Shown in pieces: positions 48,064 through 59,277 of a stretch of DNA of 64,000 nt. The translations under genes and the position numbers were made by a program. How positions within the stretch are numbered: the stretch's first letter is position 1; every line of letters begins with the position of its first letter. The stretch is taken from assembly GCA_036346395.1 (NCBI GenBank), contig CM070602.1:15075098-15139097 (forward strand). Direction: 5' to 3'. The notes below the pieces were generated by a model. That model made no database searches, was not told the DNA's origin, and worked only from the letters and a program-made list of their open reading frames with translations. The stretch comes from Hsuehochloa calcarea (Eukaryota; Streptophyta; Magnoliopsida; Poales; Poaceae).

Positions 48064-48410
48064 AGCTAATTTTTAACAAAAAATCAAAATTTAGTTTCAA
48101 AATTTTGCCCAAATCAACCAAAACATTCTAAAATCGCCAAACTAGTCCTATGGTACCCAATAAAAATTTAAACCGTAAGCAAAACCCCGGTTTGGATCAT
48201 TAAATCGATCGTGATTGCACGCATGGAACGGTGGGCCGCTTACCGACACTCCGGTCGCGACGTAGCCTTTCCCCATGGTTGCAATAGAGTCGAGCATAAT
48301 GGGCTCGGCCTTGAAGGAGGCGGAGACATACGTACAACCAGCACAATTGGGTCGCGACATGCATGTGGAGATCATGGAATGACCCATCCCATGTTCTCAA
48401 GGTGCACGGC
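48064..48410. other. No recognised gene
   Basis: A short AT-rich stretch followed by mixed sequence, open on both strands at 48148-48414 without family motifs. Confidence 0.4.
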
Positions 48411-49181
48411 CTAGGTAGTCGAGTCGAGATCCTAAGTTGGATATATTTGCCTCCTAGAGGATCGAATCAGATATCGAATCGTAGAATCGCGATTCTACTA
48501 ATTGTAAAATACACATATTTAACATCTATACTATAAGTTTGTATTATTCTTATATGGTTTACCACTTACTCATAATCGAAAAAGGGGACAAAGCACTTTT
48601 TATCGCACAACAGAAAAGCATAATGGTACTGACATGATGAGTGATATAGTTCTGAACTACACGAGAACCGCCAATGACCATGACTAGTTACTACAATTAC
48701 ATGAGAAATGTTCACAACTTTTGTAAATCAATATCTAATTGCAACACTTGCATGTTCCTTAAAAGCAGTTAGACATACTTCAGAAATAAAAATAGCTTAT
48801 CATTATCAAGCTCAAGATTTCTCATGTCATAATGTAGATATTTGTACTAGCATTACCACACTGATATAATATTTTGCATGCTCCTTGTTTGTTTATAATT
48901 TCATTCTCAAAAATTGATATCAATAAATTTTGCTCTAAAACAAAATATCAGCAAACCCTGGCCTCTAAAAAAATAAAAAATAATTGTAATTTTTTGCCCA
49001 AACGACTCTACCACGATTCTACTATGCGATTCTATACGATTCTACGCAATTCTATTCTTTGGATCGCGACTCTAGCATGATTCTACCGATTCACTTCACT
49101 GCGATTTGGATCAACAGTCGTCGTGGGTTCAGAGAATCATATGACTCTAAGAGTAGGATCGCGATTCTAACTATTTTGGGT
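48411..49181. mobile_element. Second copy of the hAT-type MITE family
   Basis: Co-linear with 4571-5333 over nearly its whole length (shared words include GAGTCGAGATCCTAAGTTGG, GACAAAGCACTTTTTATCG and TCAGCAAACCCTGGCCTCTA). The ends are decayed: CTAGGTAGTC on the left and GATTCTAACTATTTTG on the right. The flanking octamers do not match, so the target duplication has been lost. Confidence 0.8.
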
Positions 49182-49291
49182 ACCAGACGCGCGCTTCCCT
49201 TTTGCCTTCGGTTGTTTCACAGTTTGCAAGCTCTTGGTTTCTCTTGTACTCCACGAGACGACGAGTACAGGGAACAGTTATCTTAGTTTAT

Positions 49292-51786
49292 ACGGGTGGC
49301 CCACACATTTGCACGGGTCGATTTGTTTCAAAGTTTATAGTATCAAATGATATAACTTATATGCGTCAAAATATATTTACTTATCTTGTAGGCTATTTAG
49401 TTTTTTTAAGACATCATAAATATTTAAAATGACAATATAAGTTTGAAGAAAAATACAATTTGAGGAACGGAATTAAAGTATGAGTTTTTGTGGAACAAAA
49501 TCATTAAACATAATAAGTTGTTGTGGTTGTTAGAAACATAATCATTCTCCATCATGCATGATGAATCATGTAGCTACATGTTCATATTCTTACTCCATTA
49601 GTTACTCTTTTTCCAAAATGTATGCATGCACATATACCTATATTTAATTTCAAGCGCTTCGTTGATTATGTGTGTGGAAAATTATCTTATTAGTTTGCAT
49701 GGTGTTAGAGCACCTTACTCACACATACACTGATGTACCTTGGGTGACCTATCTTGAATTTATCTTCCTCACGCTACGGTCAGTCCCAACCAACCATGTG
49801 TATTCTATCTCTTTTCATCGTTAAAACTTTTCTCGCTTCAATCTCCAACAACAAACCCAACTTTTGATCGATCCTCTTAGTCGCTACCTCTTTCAATGTA
49901 GCACTCTTCCATGTAGTTAGTTTCTACTTCTCTAATTATTGCTTAATGTCGACCATTGCGATATCAACATGCATACATGTGCAACCGTCGCCGATCCTCG
50001 CCGAGGACACCCATCACACTCTCTCCGGTGGCCTCAAGCCAATTCCCTCTAGCCACCATATTAACACCGAGCTTTTTGCTCCTCCGCTCAGACGCCTATT
50101 CTTCTATTCGCACAAATGCATGATGTTTATGTGTTCTCGATGTCCTCTTCTCCTATGCCGCCGCCTCTTCTTCGACGCTGGTCGACTAAACGTTATGGTT
50201 TCCTCACTAACCATGGTGACCTCCCATCGCCACCGATGTCGACATGTCCGCTTTAGTCGCTGTCTAATGATATAGAGAATATTCTCACCATCGCCGATGA
50301 CGCTGTGCCTCCCACCGATGGCATACTCCTAGCTACCGATTGCTCCATATTGTCCATACTCATCTTCAATGCAAAGATTTATCTCCTCTCTACCAGGGCT
50401 TCCTCATCATCGAGCTCCATTGACCACTGACTACTTCAACATTGCCAATGCTCACCACTTATCATCACGACCGCAACTTTTACTATGACCTTTCTCTTCA
50501 ACTACTCTGGCGAGCAGCACAACATTGCCCTCGTCGAACGACTAAGGTGAGAAGCATGATATTATTCTCATCTCCGCTAATGCCACCTCGGCTTTTCATT
50601 TTTCTGTGGGTCAATTTATCATGCAATTGCACTCTTCCATGGTCTTCTCCGGCACCATTCATGTCATCCTAGCTAAAACTTTTATTTTTATTTAAAATTT
50701 TAGTCATAATATATTGGAGTTTATTTGCAAATCAAATTGTAAATTTTTATTTATTTTATTTCGAAATTTATTTATTTATGGATTTTACTTTGGAAATCGT
50801 ATGCAAATCAAATTGTAAATTTTAATTTATTTTTATTCCTAATTTCAATTTTTTTTGTTGGACTTCGTATATAAATCCAATTGCTAACTTTTATTCCGAA
50901 CTACAACTATTTAGGGATTTTACTTTAGAATCTGTATTGAAATCAAATTGCTAATTTTAATTTTTGGTTTTTTTGTTACAATTCATATACAAATACACTT
51001 GCTATTTTTTGTTTAATTTTTATTCTGAATTATATTTATTTACTGATTTTACATAGGAATACATACGGAAATAAAATTGCTAATTTTATTGCTTTTATTT
51101 CACATTTCAATTATTATTTCTAAATTTTGTATACAAATCCAATTGTTAATTTATTTAATATTTATTCCAAATTATATTAATTTAGGGATTTCACTTTCGA
51201 ATTCGTATCAAAATCAAACTGCCAATTTTATTTAATTTTTATTTCGAATTTTAGTTATTTTTTGTTGGAATTCACATAATGCAATTTCTATATTTTGTTT
51301 AATTTTTTATTTCAAATTATATTTAGTTAGGGTTTTACTTAGGAATTCCTATGTAAATCAAATTGCTAATTTATTTTATTTTTATTCATATTTTATTTTT
51401 TATTTCGTATACAAATCTAATTGTGAATTCTTGTTTAATTTCTATTCTGAATTATATTTAATTGAATTTTGTGTCGAAATCTTATTGATAATTTTATTTA
51501 TTTATTTTTTGAATTTCATATACATATCTAATAGCCAACTTTTGATAACTTTTATTTCCAATTATAATTATTTAGGGATTTTACTTAGAAATTTTTATGG
51601 AAATCAAATTGCTATTTTTATTTTATTTATCATGGACTATTTTTAAAAATCTAGATAGCTATAATCTGAACCCACCATGATCAACGGTGTAAATATTTTT
51701 CTTTTTCCGCCGATTAACGTGAGAATTTCTAGCCCTTCAGAGGGAATGTGATTGCTTCTTTTTGTTTTGCTTTAATAAGATAACTA
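49292..51786. repeat. AT-rich long repeat unit 1 of a tandem pair
   Basis: Starts GGGTGGCCCACACATTTGC and ends GCTTTAATAAGATAACTAG. It shares its order of segments with the next unit: a terminal block, a region with TGGGTGACCTA near 49740, a moderately GC-rich block at 49900-50650, and then a degenerate array of TTTTATTTCGAATTT-like words at 50690-51640. No protein family is recognised. It could be a non-autonomous retroelement or a Helitron-like element; termini do not settle this. Confidence 0.65.
50690..51640. repeat. Degenerate AT-rich minisatellite in unit 1
   Basis: A unit of about 110-150 bases, built around AAATCAAATTGCTAATTTT followed by ATTTAGGGATTTTACTT, recurs about seven times with changes. 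It is non-coding. Confidence 0.75.
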
Positions 51787-53134
51787 GCAGGGTGGCCCGT
51801 TCATTTGTGCGGCTAGATTTCTTTCGAAGTTTGTATAAATGATTGATAATATATTTACGTATCTTGTAAGTTATTTAGTTTTTTAAGATATCATAAACAT
51901 TAGAAATGATAATAAAAGTTTGAAGGAAAATACAACCTAAGTAACATAATTGAAATATGAGCTTTGATGGAAGAAAATCATTGAGCATAATAAATTTTGG
52001 GATTCTTATAAACTAATCGCTTCTCATTCGTGCATAAATCATGTAGTCGCATGCCCCTATTCTTACTCTATTGGTTATTTTTTCTAAATTATATGCATGT
52101 ACATGTACCTTTATTTAATCTTAAGTAATATGTTGATTATGTGTGCGGCAAATTATCTTATTACTTTACATAGTATTAGAGTACATTGCTCACAAATACA
52201 CCGATGCACCATGGGTGACTTACCTTGAACTTGTCTTCCTCACACGACGATCGCCCCCATCGAACTGTGTCTTCTATCTCTTGTCGCCATATCTTCTTTG
52301 CTTGAACCTCCAACAAGAAGCTCAAATATTTATTGATCCTCTCACCTACTACTCTTTCCAATGCAATACTTTAACACATAGTAATTTTCTATTTCTCCTC
52401 AATTATTGCTTAATGCTAACTGCTGCATCTTCGACACACATTTGCCGATCCCACTGGGACACATATCACGCTCTCTAGTGACCCCAAGCTTATTTTCTAC
52501 CACCGCCATCTCTACTCCAAGCTTTTTATCCTCTACCTTTGTATGTCCACACTTTTATTCGCACAGATGCACGCATGTACATACGCATGTATGATGTTAT
52601 ACGTGCTCGACGCCCTCTTCTCTCAGACGCTGCCCTCTTCTCCGACGCTGACCAACTCAATGTTGTGGCTTCCTCACTAATCACGATAATCTTTAATTTT
52701 ACCGATGTTGGCATGTCCGCTTTAGTCGTTACCTAACGATATGAAAATCTTTTCGCCATCGCCATCGCCAATGACGACGCGTTCTCACCAATGATGGCAC
52801 TCTCCTAGCTACACGATGGCTCCATATCATCCAAAACTTGTCTTCAATGGAAACCTCCATCTCCTGTCTGCTAGGGCTTTCCCATCATTGAGGTTATTTG
52901 ACCACTAACTTTTTCAACAACACTGACGCTCACCACTTATCATCGCGCCCTTAGCTCCTTCAACACCGAATTTCTTCAATGGCTTCATGAGCAAAGACGA
53001 CATTGTCCTCATTGAATGACTAAGGTGAGCAAGATGATATTATCCTCATCTTCGCTGCCGCTACCTCGCTCTTCACTTCCCCGTGGTCAATATCTTCTTG
53101 CATGATGATCGATGCTATTGCACTCTTTCGTAGT

Positions 53135-53204
53135 CTTCTCCGATACCATTCATGTCATCCTCGTTATAACTTCTCCGATACCATTCATGTCATCCTCGTT
53201 ATAA
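53135..53204. repeat. Exact 35-bp tandem duplication
   Basis: CTTCTCCGATACCATTCATG and the following bases to TCGTTATAA occur at 53135 and again at 53170 with no visible change. Recent slippage inside repeat unit 2. Confidence 0.9.
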
Positions 53205-53219
53205 CCTTTATTTTATTAA

Positions 53220-54050
53220 AAATTTCAGTTATTTTTTATTTTTATTCCATAGGAAGCAACAATAGAAACATGTGACCTCGAAAACAAAAATGGTGACTTT
53301 ATTTGTGTATCCTCCGACACCATTCGTGACATACTCGTTATAACTTTTATTTTTATTCAACATTTTAGTTATTTTTATTGGAGTTTGTATACAAATCAAA
53401 TTGCTAAATTTATTTAATTTATTTTGAATTTTAGTTATTTAGGGATTTTAGTTTTGAATTCCTATGGAAATCAAACTGTAATTTTTCTTTTATTTTTTTA
53501 TTCCGAATTTCAATTCTTTTTCCTTGGAATTCGATCCAATCCAATTGTTATTATTTCTTTAATGTTTATTCGAATTATAGTTATTTAGGATTTTACTTTG
53601 GAAATCGTATTGAACTCAAATTGCAGATTTTATTTTATTTTTATTACAAATTTAAGTTATTTTTTTATTGGATTTTGTATACAAATCTAATTGCCAATTA
53701 TTGTTTTTTTAATCCTGAATTGTAATTTTTGGAATTTATATCTAAATCAAGTTGCTAATTTTATTTTATTTTTATTTCAAATTTCAGTTTTTTTGTTGGA
53801 TTTCATATACAAATCTAATTGCCAAATTTTATTTAGTTATTTATCCCGAATAAAATATATCTACAGATTTTACTTAGAAATTTGTGTGGAAATCAAATTA
53901 CTAATTGTATTTCATATTTATTCTGTATATCAATTTTATTGTACTTGACATGTACTCTTTTACTTATGAACTTGTGTGGAAATCAAATTGCTGATTTTTA
54001 TTTTATTTTTATTCTAAATTTTAGTTTTATTGTATTTGACATGAACTATT
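53220..54050. repeat. Degenerate AT-rich minisatellite in unit 2
   Basis: Same unit family as 50690-51640, about six copies. Confidence 0.7.
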
Positions 54051-54205
54051 TCTTTTAATATATAGACCGTTACAATCTGAACCCACTATAATCGACAGTG
54101 TAGATCTTTCTCGTTTTCTACCGATTAACGTGGGACTTTCTGACTCTTGAAAGTGAATATGGTTGCTTATTTTGACTTTGCTTTAATAAGATAATAGATA
54201 GATCG

Positions 54206-54822
54206 GAATAATGTTCAGTGTTCTAAACGGGGCCTACAATCTTACTAGTTGGCTGCTGCATGCAATGCAGCTTTTCGTCCAAGCGTTTCCCCAATCAACA
54301 GTGGAAGAACGGGGAATTTGGAGTAGTCAGCCTTGCTGGTGACTCACATGTCTGAATGCGAGCTTTGCAGAAGACTGTACAGGTCAGGTGGACTTTCGTA
54401 AGTGAGCAGGTCCAGGTACTACTAACCCAGCACCAACCGTGGAATTCACACAACCTCATATGTAAGTGATGATCACCGAAGCACTGAAACGCTCGTGGTC
54501 TCCAGGTACACATTGCCAATTCAATTGTCACAACCATACGCCAAAGATGTATAGATGATGCAAATGTTATATACAGGAAACAATGTCGACATATTATCAT
54601 TCTAACCCCACAAGGGGGCAAAAATACAGCACAACAATACTAGAGAGATTTGTACAATAAGCCAGACCTCATATGTGGCTCAATAAGTCTGTCTAGCAAA
54701 CCCACTAAAGTTAGGTATGAATATATGATAGGTTAATAATAGTCATAAACCCCTGTTTTACGGTCAAGCATCAGGAACTCCTAAAATGCAGCAGTGCTAA
54801 GGTGCAATTCGAGCTCTACTGA
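54206..54822. other. 3' region of the GRAS gene and spacer
   Basis: Probable 3' UTR of the minus-strand GRAS gene in the part next to 54822. Further left no gene is seen; a 108-codon reading at 54295-54621 has no family motif. Confidence 0.4.
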
Positions 54823-56859
54823 CTACTGCCATGCCGACGAGACGATGAGAGTCTTGTCGCCCCAGCCAAAGTGAAGCCCCTCATGGACCTTCTCGAACTT
54901 GTACTTGTCGCAGTAAGACTTCAGTAGAGATTTTATACCATCTATCACACTGCTGTTAAAAGGAGACGGCACAAAGCCGGCCATGGACATCCTGGCTCTC
55001 CATTTCCCAGCCACTTCATACCTGCAGCATAACAAAGTTGGTTTTGTATGTAAACAACGTTGTTTGCAACGTGCAGGAGACCAGGAGCGAAGGAGTGGCT
55101 GTTAAGAATTACCTCTCCACGCGGTCAGGGCCTTCACAAGCCAAGATGTTGACAATTTCTTCGCAAGGCACTGTCGCTCCACATTCATTCTGTCTGGGCT
55201 TTCCTTGAAGTGTCGCGTCAAGTGAATCAAAAGTGCTGAGTAATAGTCGATACCTCACGAAACCTGTTAGCGTTGAATGATTAATGCAAGTTAAATGAGG
55301 AATGCCATATATATTAGAGCATAGTGCAGATACTAAAGTTGACAGGATTTCTTTCACAAAACCAGCATTTCCATGCATATGTGTTTCTGAAATGGGAAAT
55401 TAAGCAATATATATAGCCCTGGTTTAGACAATTTTGTGTGCCAGATATGGTAAAACTGTTTATGAACCAACCTTGTAAGGAATGGGGTAGTATTAGTATT
55501 AGCGCCCTGCTCGACCAAGGTCACGAGTTTTGGTTGGAGACCCTTCACCATACGGAGGAGCTGGTCCCTTTCGCTCACAATGGAAACACTTTCATCGGGC
55601 AGGTGGTGCAGCTGGAATGCAAAATTAACAATGAGTGTTTCTCCAGGATGGCAATCTAACATTGCGGGTGTCACATCCCCAATATTAGCACCCACTGCCC
55701 TGAACTCAAATGATACCCCACAGTCCTCTGCAAGCTTCTCTAAGCGCTGTCCGATAACCTTCAGTCCTCCAACAGCCCTGTGCACGGACTCTGGGTCATC
55801 GACACCAGTTATCCTCAAATGGTGTGGCCTATTTATGTTATTTCAGAGGAACTGTATCAGTGTTATGTACTGGCTACCCTGGTTGATGTCAAAGTCAATG
55901 ATGTGCACTATTTCTTCACCTTTGCAGGCTTCAAGAATAGCGAAGTTCGCAGCCATGAAGCCTAACCTGAAGCATGGGCAGACTTCAAAGAGGATCTGCA
56001 TAGCTGAAAGCTGGTATAGAGTTGGGGTCTCTTGCACCTAAGGGCCCTATAGATGCCTTTTCCTGAAGATTGTATTGTTGCAGCAAGGCCCTCCACTAGA
56101 TAGGCTGCAATTCTCTGAGAAGGGTCCCCTGATTGCTACCTTCTGTCGGTTCGTTATGATTGATTGTGCTTCATCTATGCTATATTCAGATATTGCTTCA
56201 GCACAATCAAAGAGCAACTGTTTTGGGGCTGTGCTTCTCCGTTACTGCTATCAGCACAACTGAGGCTTGATTCCGGTGATGACTCTTTTGGTGAGTTTGG
56301 AAGCAAGATATTCTTCATGGATTAGTCCATTCATTGTTGTTCTTCATGTGATCAGTCCACTCATCATTAATGCTTCCTGACAAATCAAACAAGACCTCAT
56401 CGCCATCATCGAATAAAGCATGTTCAAGTTCCTGAAGCTTTAGTCTGATCTCATCTTCACAAACTCTACTTCAAGATCAGAGCTCTGATTCTCTGATATG
56501 GATTGAGAGTTCTGTTGAGATACATTGGAGTCCACTGGAGAATATGTTGCTGCATTGAACTGAGATTCAGACTGACTATATGGGAGTGCCGGAGCAGTTT
56601 GGCCCTTCACAGTTACACAATATGGAGTAGGTGTAGCTTGTTGGTTGTAAAACGAGCTCTGAAATGCAGCAGATGGTGTTCCAGTGAAGCCTGACTGTCC
56701 AAAGCCCTCGGCATTATATGGCTGAGGTCCATGACGAATCAATTCTGTATCAGAGGCAAATATTTGTGTAGAGAAACCTGAGCTTGGTGACCCAAATTTA
56801 TGGACGTAAGGACTCTCAGCACAGGATGTTGATGGATCTGCTTGCCTAACAAAAGACAT
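54823..56859 (-). pseudogene. GRAS-domain regulator, PAT1/CIGR (SCL) type, with multiple small lesions
   Basis: GRAS proteins of the PAT1 branch are nuclear regulators in phytochrome, gibberellin and elicitor signalling. Exons: 56859-55472, 55263-55113 and 55021-54823 (stop TAG). The variable N-terminus (MSFVRQADPSTSC, Gln/Ser-rich) is followed by LSGSINDEWTDHMKN. Then come DCAEAISEYSIDEAQSII (LHR1), GEEIVHIIDFDINQGSQYIT (VHIID), HLRITGVDDPESV, LHHLPDESVS (PFYRE region), and a SAW end, RARMSMAGFVPSPF to GWGDKTLIVSSAWQ. By comparison with recalled relatives, about nine 1-3 base losses are visible (near 56465, 56228, 56150, 56128, 56035, 55250, 55233, 55205 and 55163). An in-frame TGA lies at 55845-55843, after LIQFL. 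Substitutions are otherwise few. It is either a young pseudogene or a good gene with consensus errors. Confidence 0.85.
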
Positions 56860-57940
56860 CACTTTTCTTACAAATCTCAGCCTGCTGGGTCAATTATCAC
56901 TTTTCAGAATCTGAGATAAGACACTCAATCCCACAGCTTCCACTGATCAAATAAGCCTGAACAGTTTCCAAAACCTGCTGTTAGTAAACAACAAATGAGC
57001 AAAATTTGTAAAACTCCACTAGCATATCTTTAGAACACAAAGTTACTAATAATTTCCCACAACATTTTCAAAGTCATAGTCCACACCTAAAACTGCATAT
57101 TCTGTTGCTACCATCGTAGGCTTTACTAGAGAAGAGATATGTTCAAACCTTTATGTGACACGTACAAGCACATCAATACCATCATTGGCTCTACTAGACA
57201 TGAGATATATGTTCATGCCTTGTATGTGACACGTACAAGCACATCAAAAGCCACATACTTATATAGTGTTATCTTGCAGTATTTGCTTATCTCTGTCTAA
57301 CGGTTACGTTCACAGCTCTCAATTTCTATGGTAAAGGAAGCCAATTGACCAAATCTGCTAGTCCATTTTAAAAAAGGTTTCGAATAGCATTTTTATCATC
57401 AAAAAAGAAGGGTTGCCCAGCCCACCGACAAATAATTGCTTCTAGGACTTGGTAACCATGTCCCCAAACCTGCAACGTTGACTAACTTCGTGGCCTTACA
57501 ACCAAGATAAAATAAAGCGTACATAAAACTAAGCTTACAGATATTGAGAATATGGCCATATCTAGACTACATACCCAAGGAAAAAATGCAGAACGAACAA
57601 GAGAAAATCCACCGATTAAATTATGAACAACAGATTAAGAATTAGAAAGCATAAGCAGTGAGCACCAACAGACTATGCTCCAAACTCAACAATAATTATG
57701 TGCGCTGCTAATAAACAAGTAGAGAGCTAAACAAATCCGAAGAACAAAGCAAATCTTGCTTCAATTTGGCGAAATTGGTCACCAAGGCCGGACGCGAAAG
57801 CGAGATAGCAGATGATTTTCCTTTTTTTTCCCCTTAAGATCAACTCATGAAACCTAACTCCGATTCTACACCGCACCTTTTCTAATCCTCACTAGCAAAG
57901 CCGGTAATTCTTTTCGTCGTTTCAACTGACATAACTCTCC
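56860..57940 (-). other. Probable 5' UTR intron of the GRAS gene
   Basis: About 1.1 kb of AT-rich, non-coding sequence between the GRAS ATG and a GC-rich first-exon candidate. A long 5' UTR intron is common in this branch. The direct repeats near 57120-57180 and 57180-57245 (both with GTGACACGTACAAGCACATC) are a short tandem-like duplication. Confidence 0.5.
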
Positions 57941-57949
57941 TAAATCCCC

Positions 57950-58235
57950 TCAGTACCACCCAAGAACCTCTCACCGCCTCCGCGGGTGGGGGGTGGTTCC
58001 CATAAAGCGCCCAAGGAACAGGAAAATTCCCCTAGAAAGAAAGTACCAGATTTCTTGCGAAGTAACGAAGGAAGACGTACCCACGAGGATGGGGAGCAAC
58101 GGCTCTGGGGCGCGACGATCAGGCGCAGTGGCCCGGCTGGCGGAGACGAGACGAGACGACTCGAGCAGGCGCGTGGGGGAAGACGAGAGAACCGAAGAAG
58201 GAAAGGAAATGATGGGCGCCCACGCAAGGAAAAGT
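57950..58235 (-). promoter_or_regulatory. GC-rich first exon/promoter region of the GRAS gene
   Basis: A local GC- and CpG-rich island in AT-rich surroundings. On the minus strand CTCGTGGGTACGTCTTCC (about 58088-58071) is a good splice donor, suggesting a non-coding first exon in roughly 58080-58230. The transcription start is not fixed. Confidence 0.45.
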
Positions 58236-59277
58236 AGGAATCCCCGTGCGCAGCGGATGAGACACCACGGTGCTAATTGTCTCCAAATGCTGAATACGAC
58301 ATTGCCACTAGCGAAATGATAATTGGGACTGGATGGATAAGGTACGACTTTGCTTTAACCCTAACGCATCCAGCAAGTTCATCCCAGATTTGCCTTTTTT
58401 TTATTGTTGAATTGGACTCGTATGCCGGGTTTATGCAGGTAAACGTATTGGTACTATTTCGATGTAAAGCAGTATCTGAATTTGAGAATCTGTAAACGTA
58501 CTGGCTAGATTTGAGCACTTTCTAGTGTGCGCACTGTTGTGCACTTGTGCTAGAGTAGCAAACATATTATGCTAGTCTTATCCGGAAAGGTCCAATCAGT
58601 GGAGATCGGAGACAATTGATCACACGGGACGGTGATATTTGATTGAAACAAGGTCACTTTTCGTGGTAGTAGGTAGGCCACCATCCAGACCTGGCTATCC
58701 CTGGCATGAGTAGCAGCTACGGAGACGGGTGATAGTGGGGGAGTTAGTTGGCATGTGTTATATGTTCAAATCGTGGCATGCCCTGTTCCATATGTAAGAC
58801 TCAAATCTTTTGACTAGCTCCCAGAGTTGGAGTTCATCTGCAAGAAGTAACCAGGAAAATCTCTCACGGCCCAGAAATGCTACGAGCAATATTAAGGAAA
58901 ACACTTGTTCTGTTCAAATGTACACTGGTTTGCAACCGATCCGATATCATCCCCTAGACCCCTAAGCTGCACGCTCTTGATCTCGAGCATTGACTGATTG
59001 ACTTCAAAGTTCCTGAATATATACACAGGCTCCTTCAGAGAAATCCACTCCATAACATACCATTTCTAGTCGATGTCCTGAGTGGCATGGGAGAGCATGC
59101 AACCCTCCAGACATTCGCCACTCCATGATTACCAGACAGGCAGAATCCTTATTGATACAACAGTACTGCATTACATTATCAGGTTCCGAGTGTATGTACA
59201 CATCTTCCTCTAGGTCGGGACCAAACCTCCCCCCACCAGGCAGACGGCATTCACCAGAACCAAGCGTGCAAACATGC
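58236..59277. other. Spacer between GRAS gene and F-box gene; includes F-box 3' UTR
   Basis: No gene recognised. The part from about 58900 to 59277 is likely the 3' UTR of the minus-strand F-box gene. The reading at 59004-59315 is partly in this UTR. Confidence 0.4.

Larger units (their letters stand above)
51788..54205. repeat. AT-rich long repeat unit 2 of the tandem pair
   Basis: Starts GGGTGGCCCGTTCATTTGTG and ends GCTTTAATAAGATAATAGAT, parallel to unit 1 but clearly diverged, so the duplication or second insertion is old. The unit joins unit 1 at the very point where the terminal motifs meet. The reading at 52143-52478 is not a recognised protein. Confidence 0.65.

Noticed and set aside
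49292..54205. Firm Helitron call for the tandem AT-rich units
   Set aside because: No 5' TC / 3' CTRR end with hairpin could be established and no helicase remains are present.
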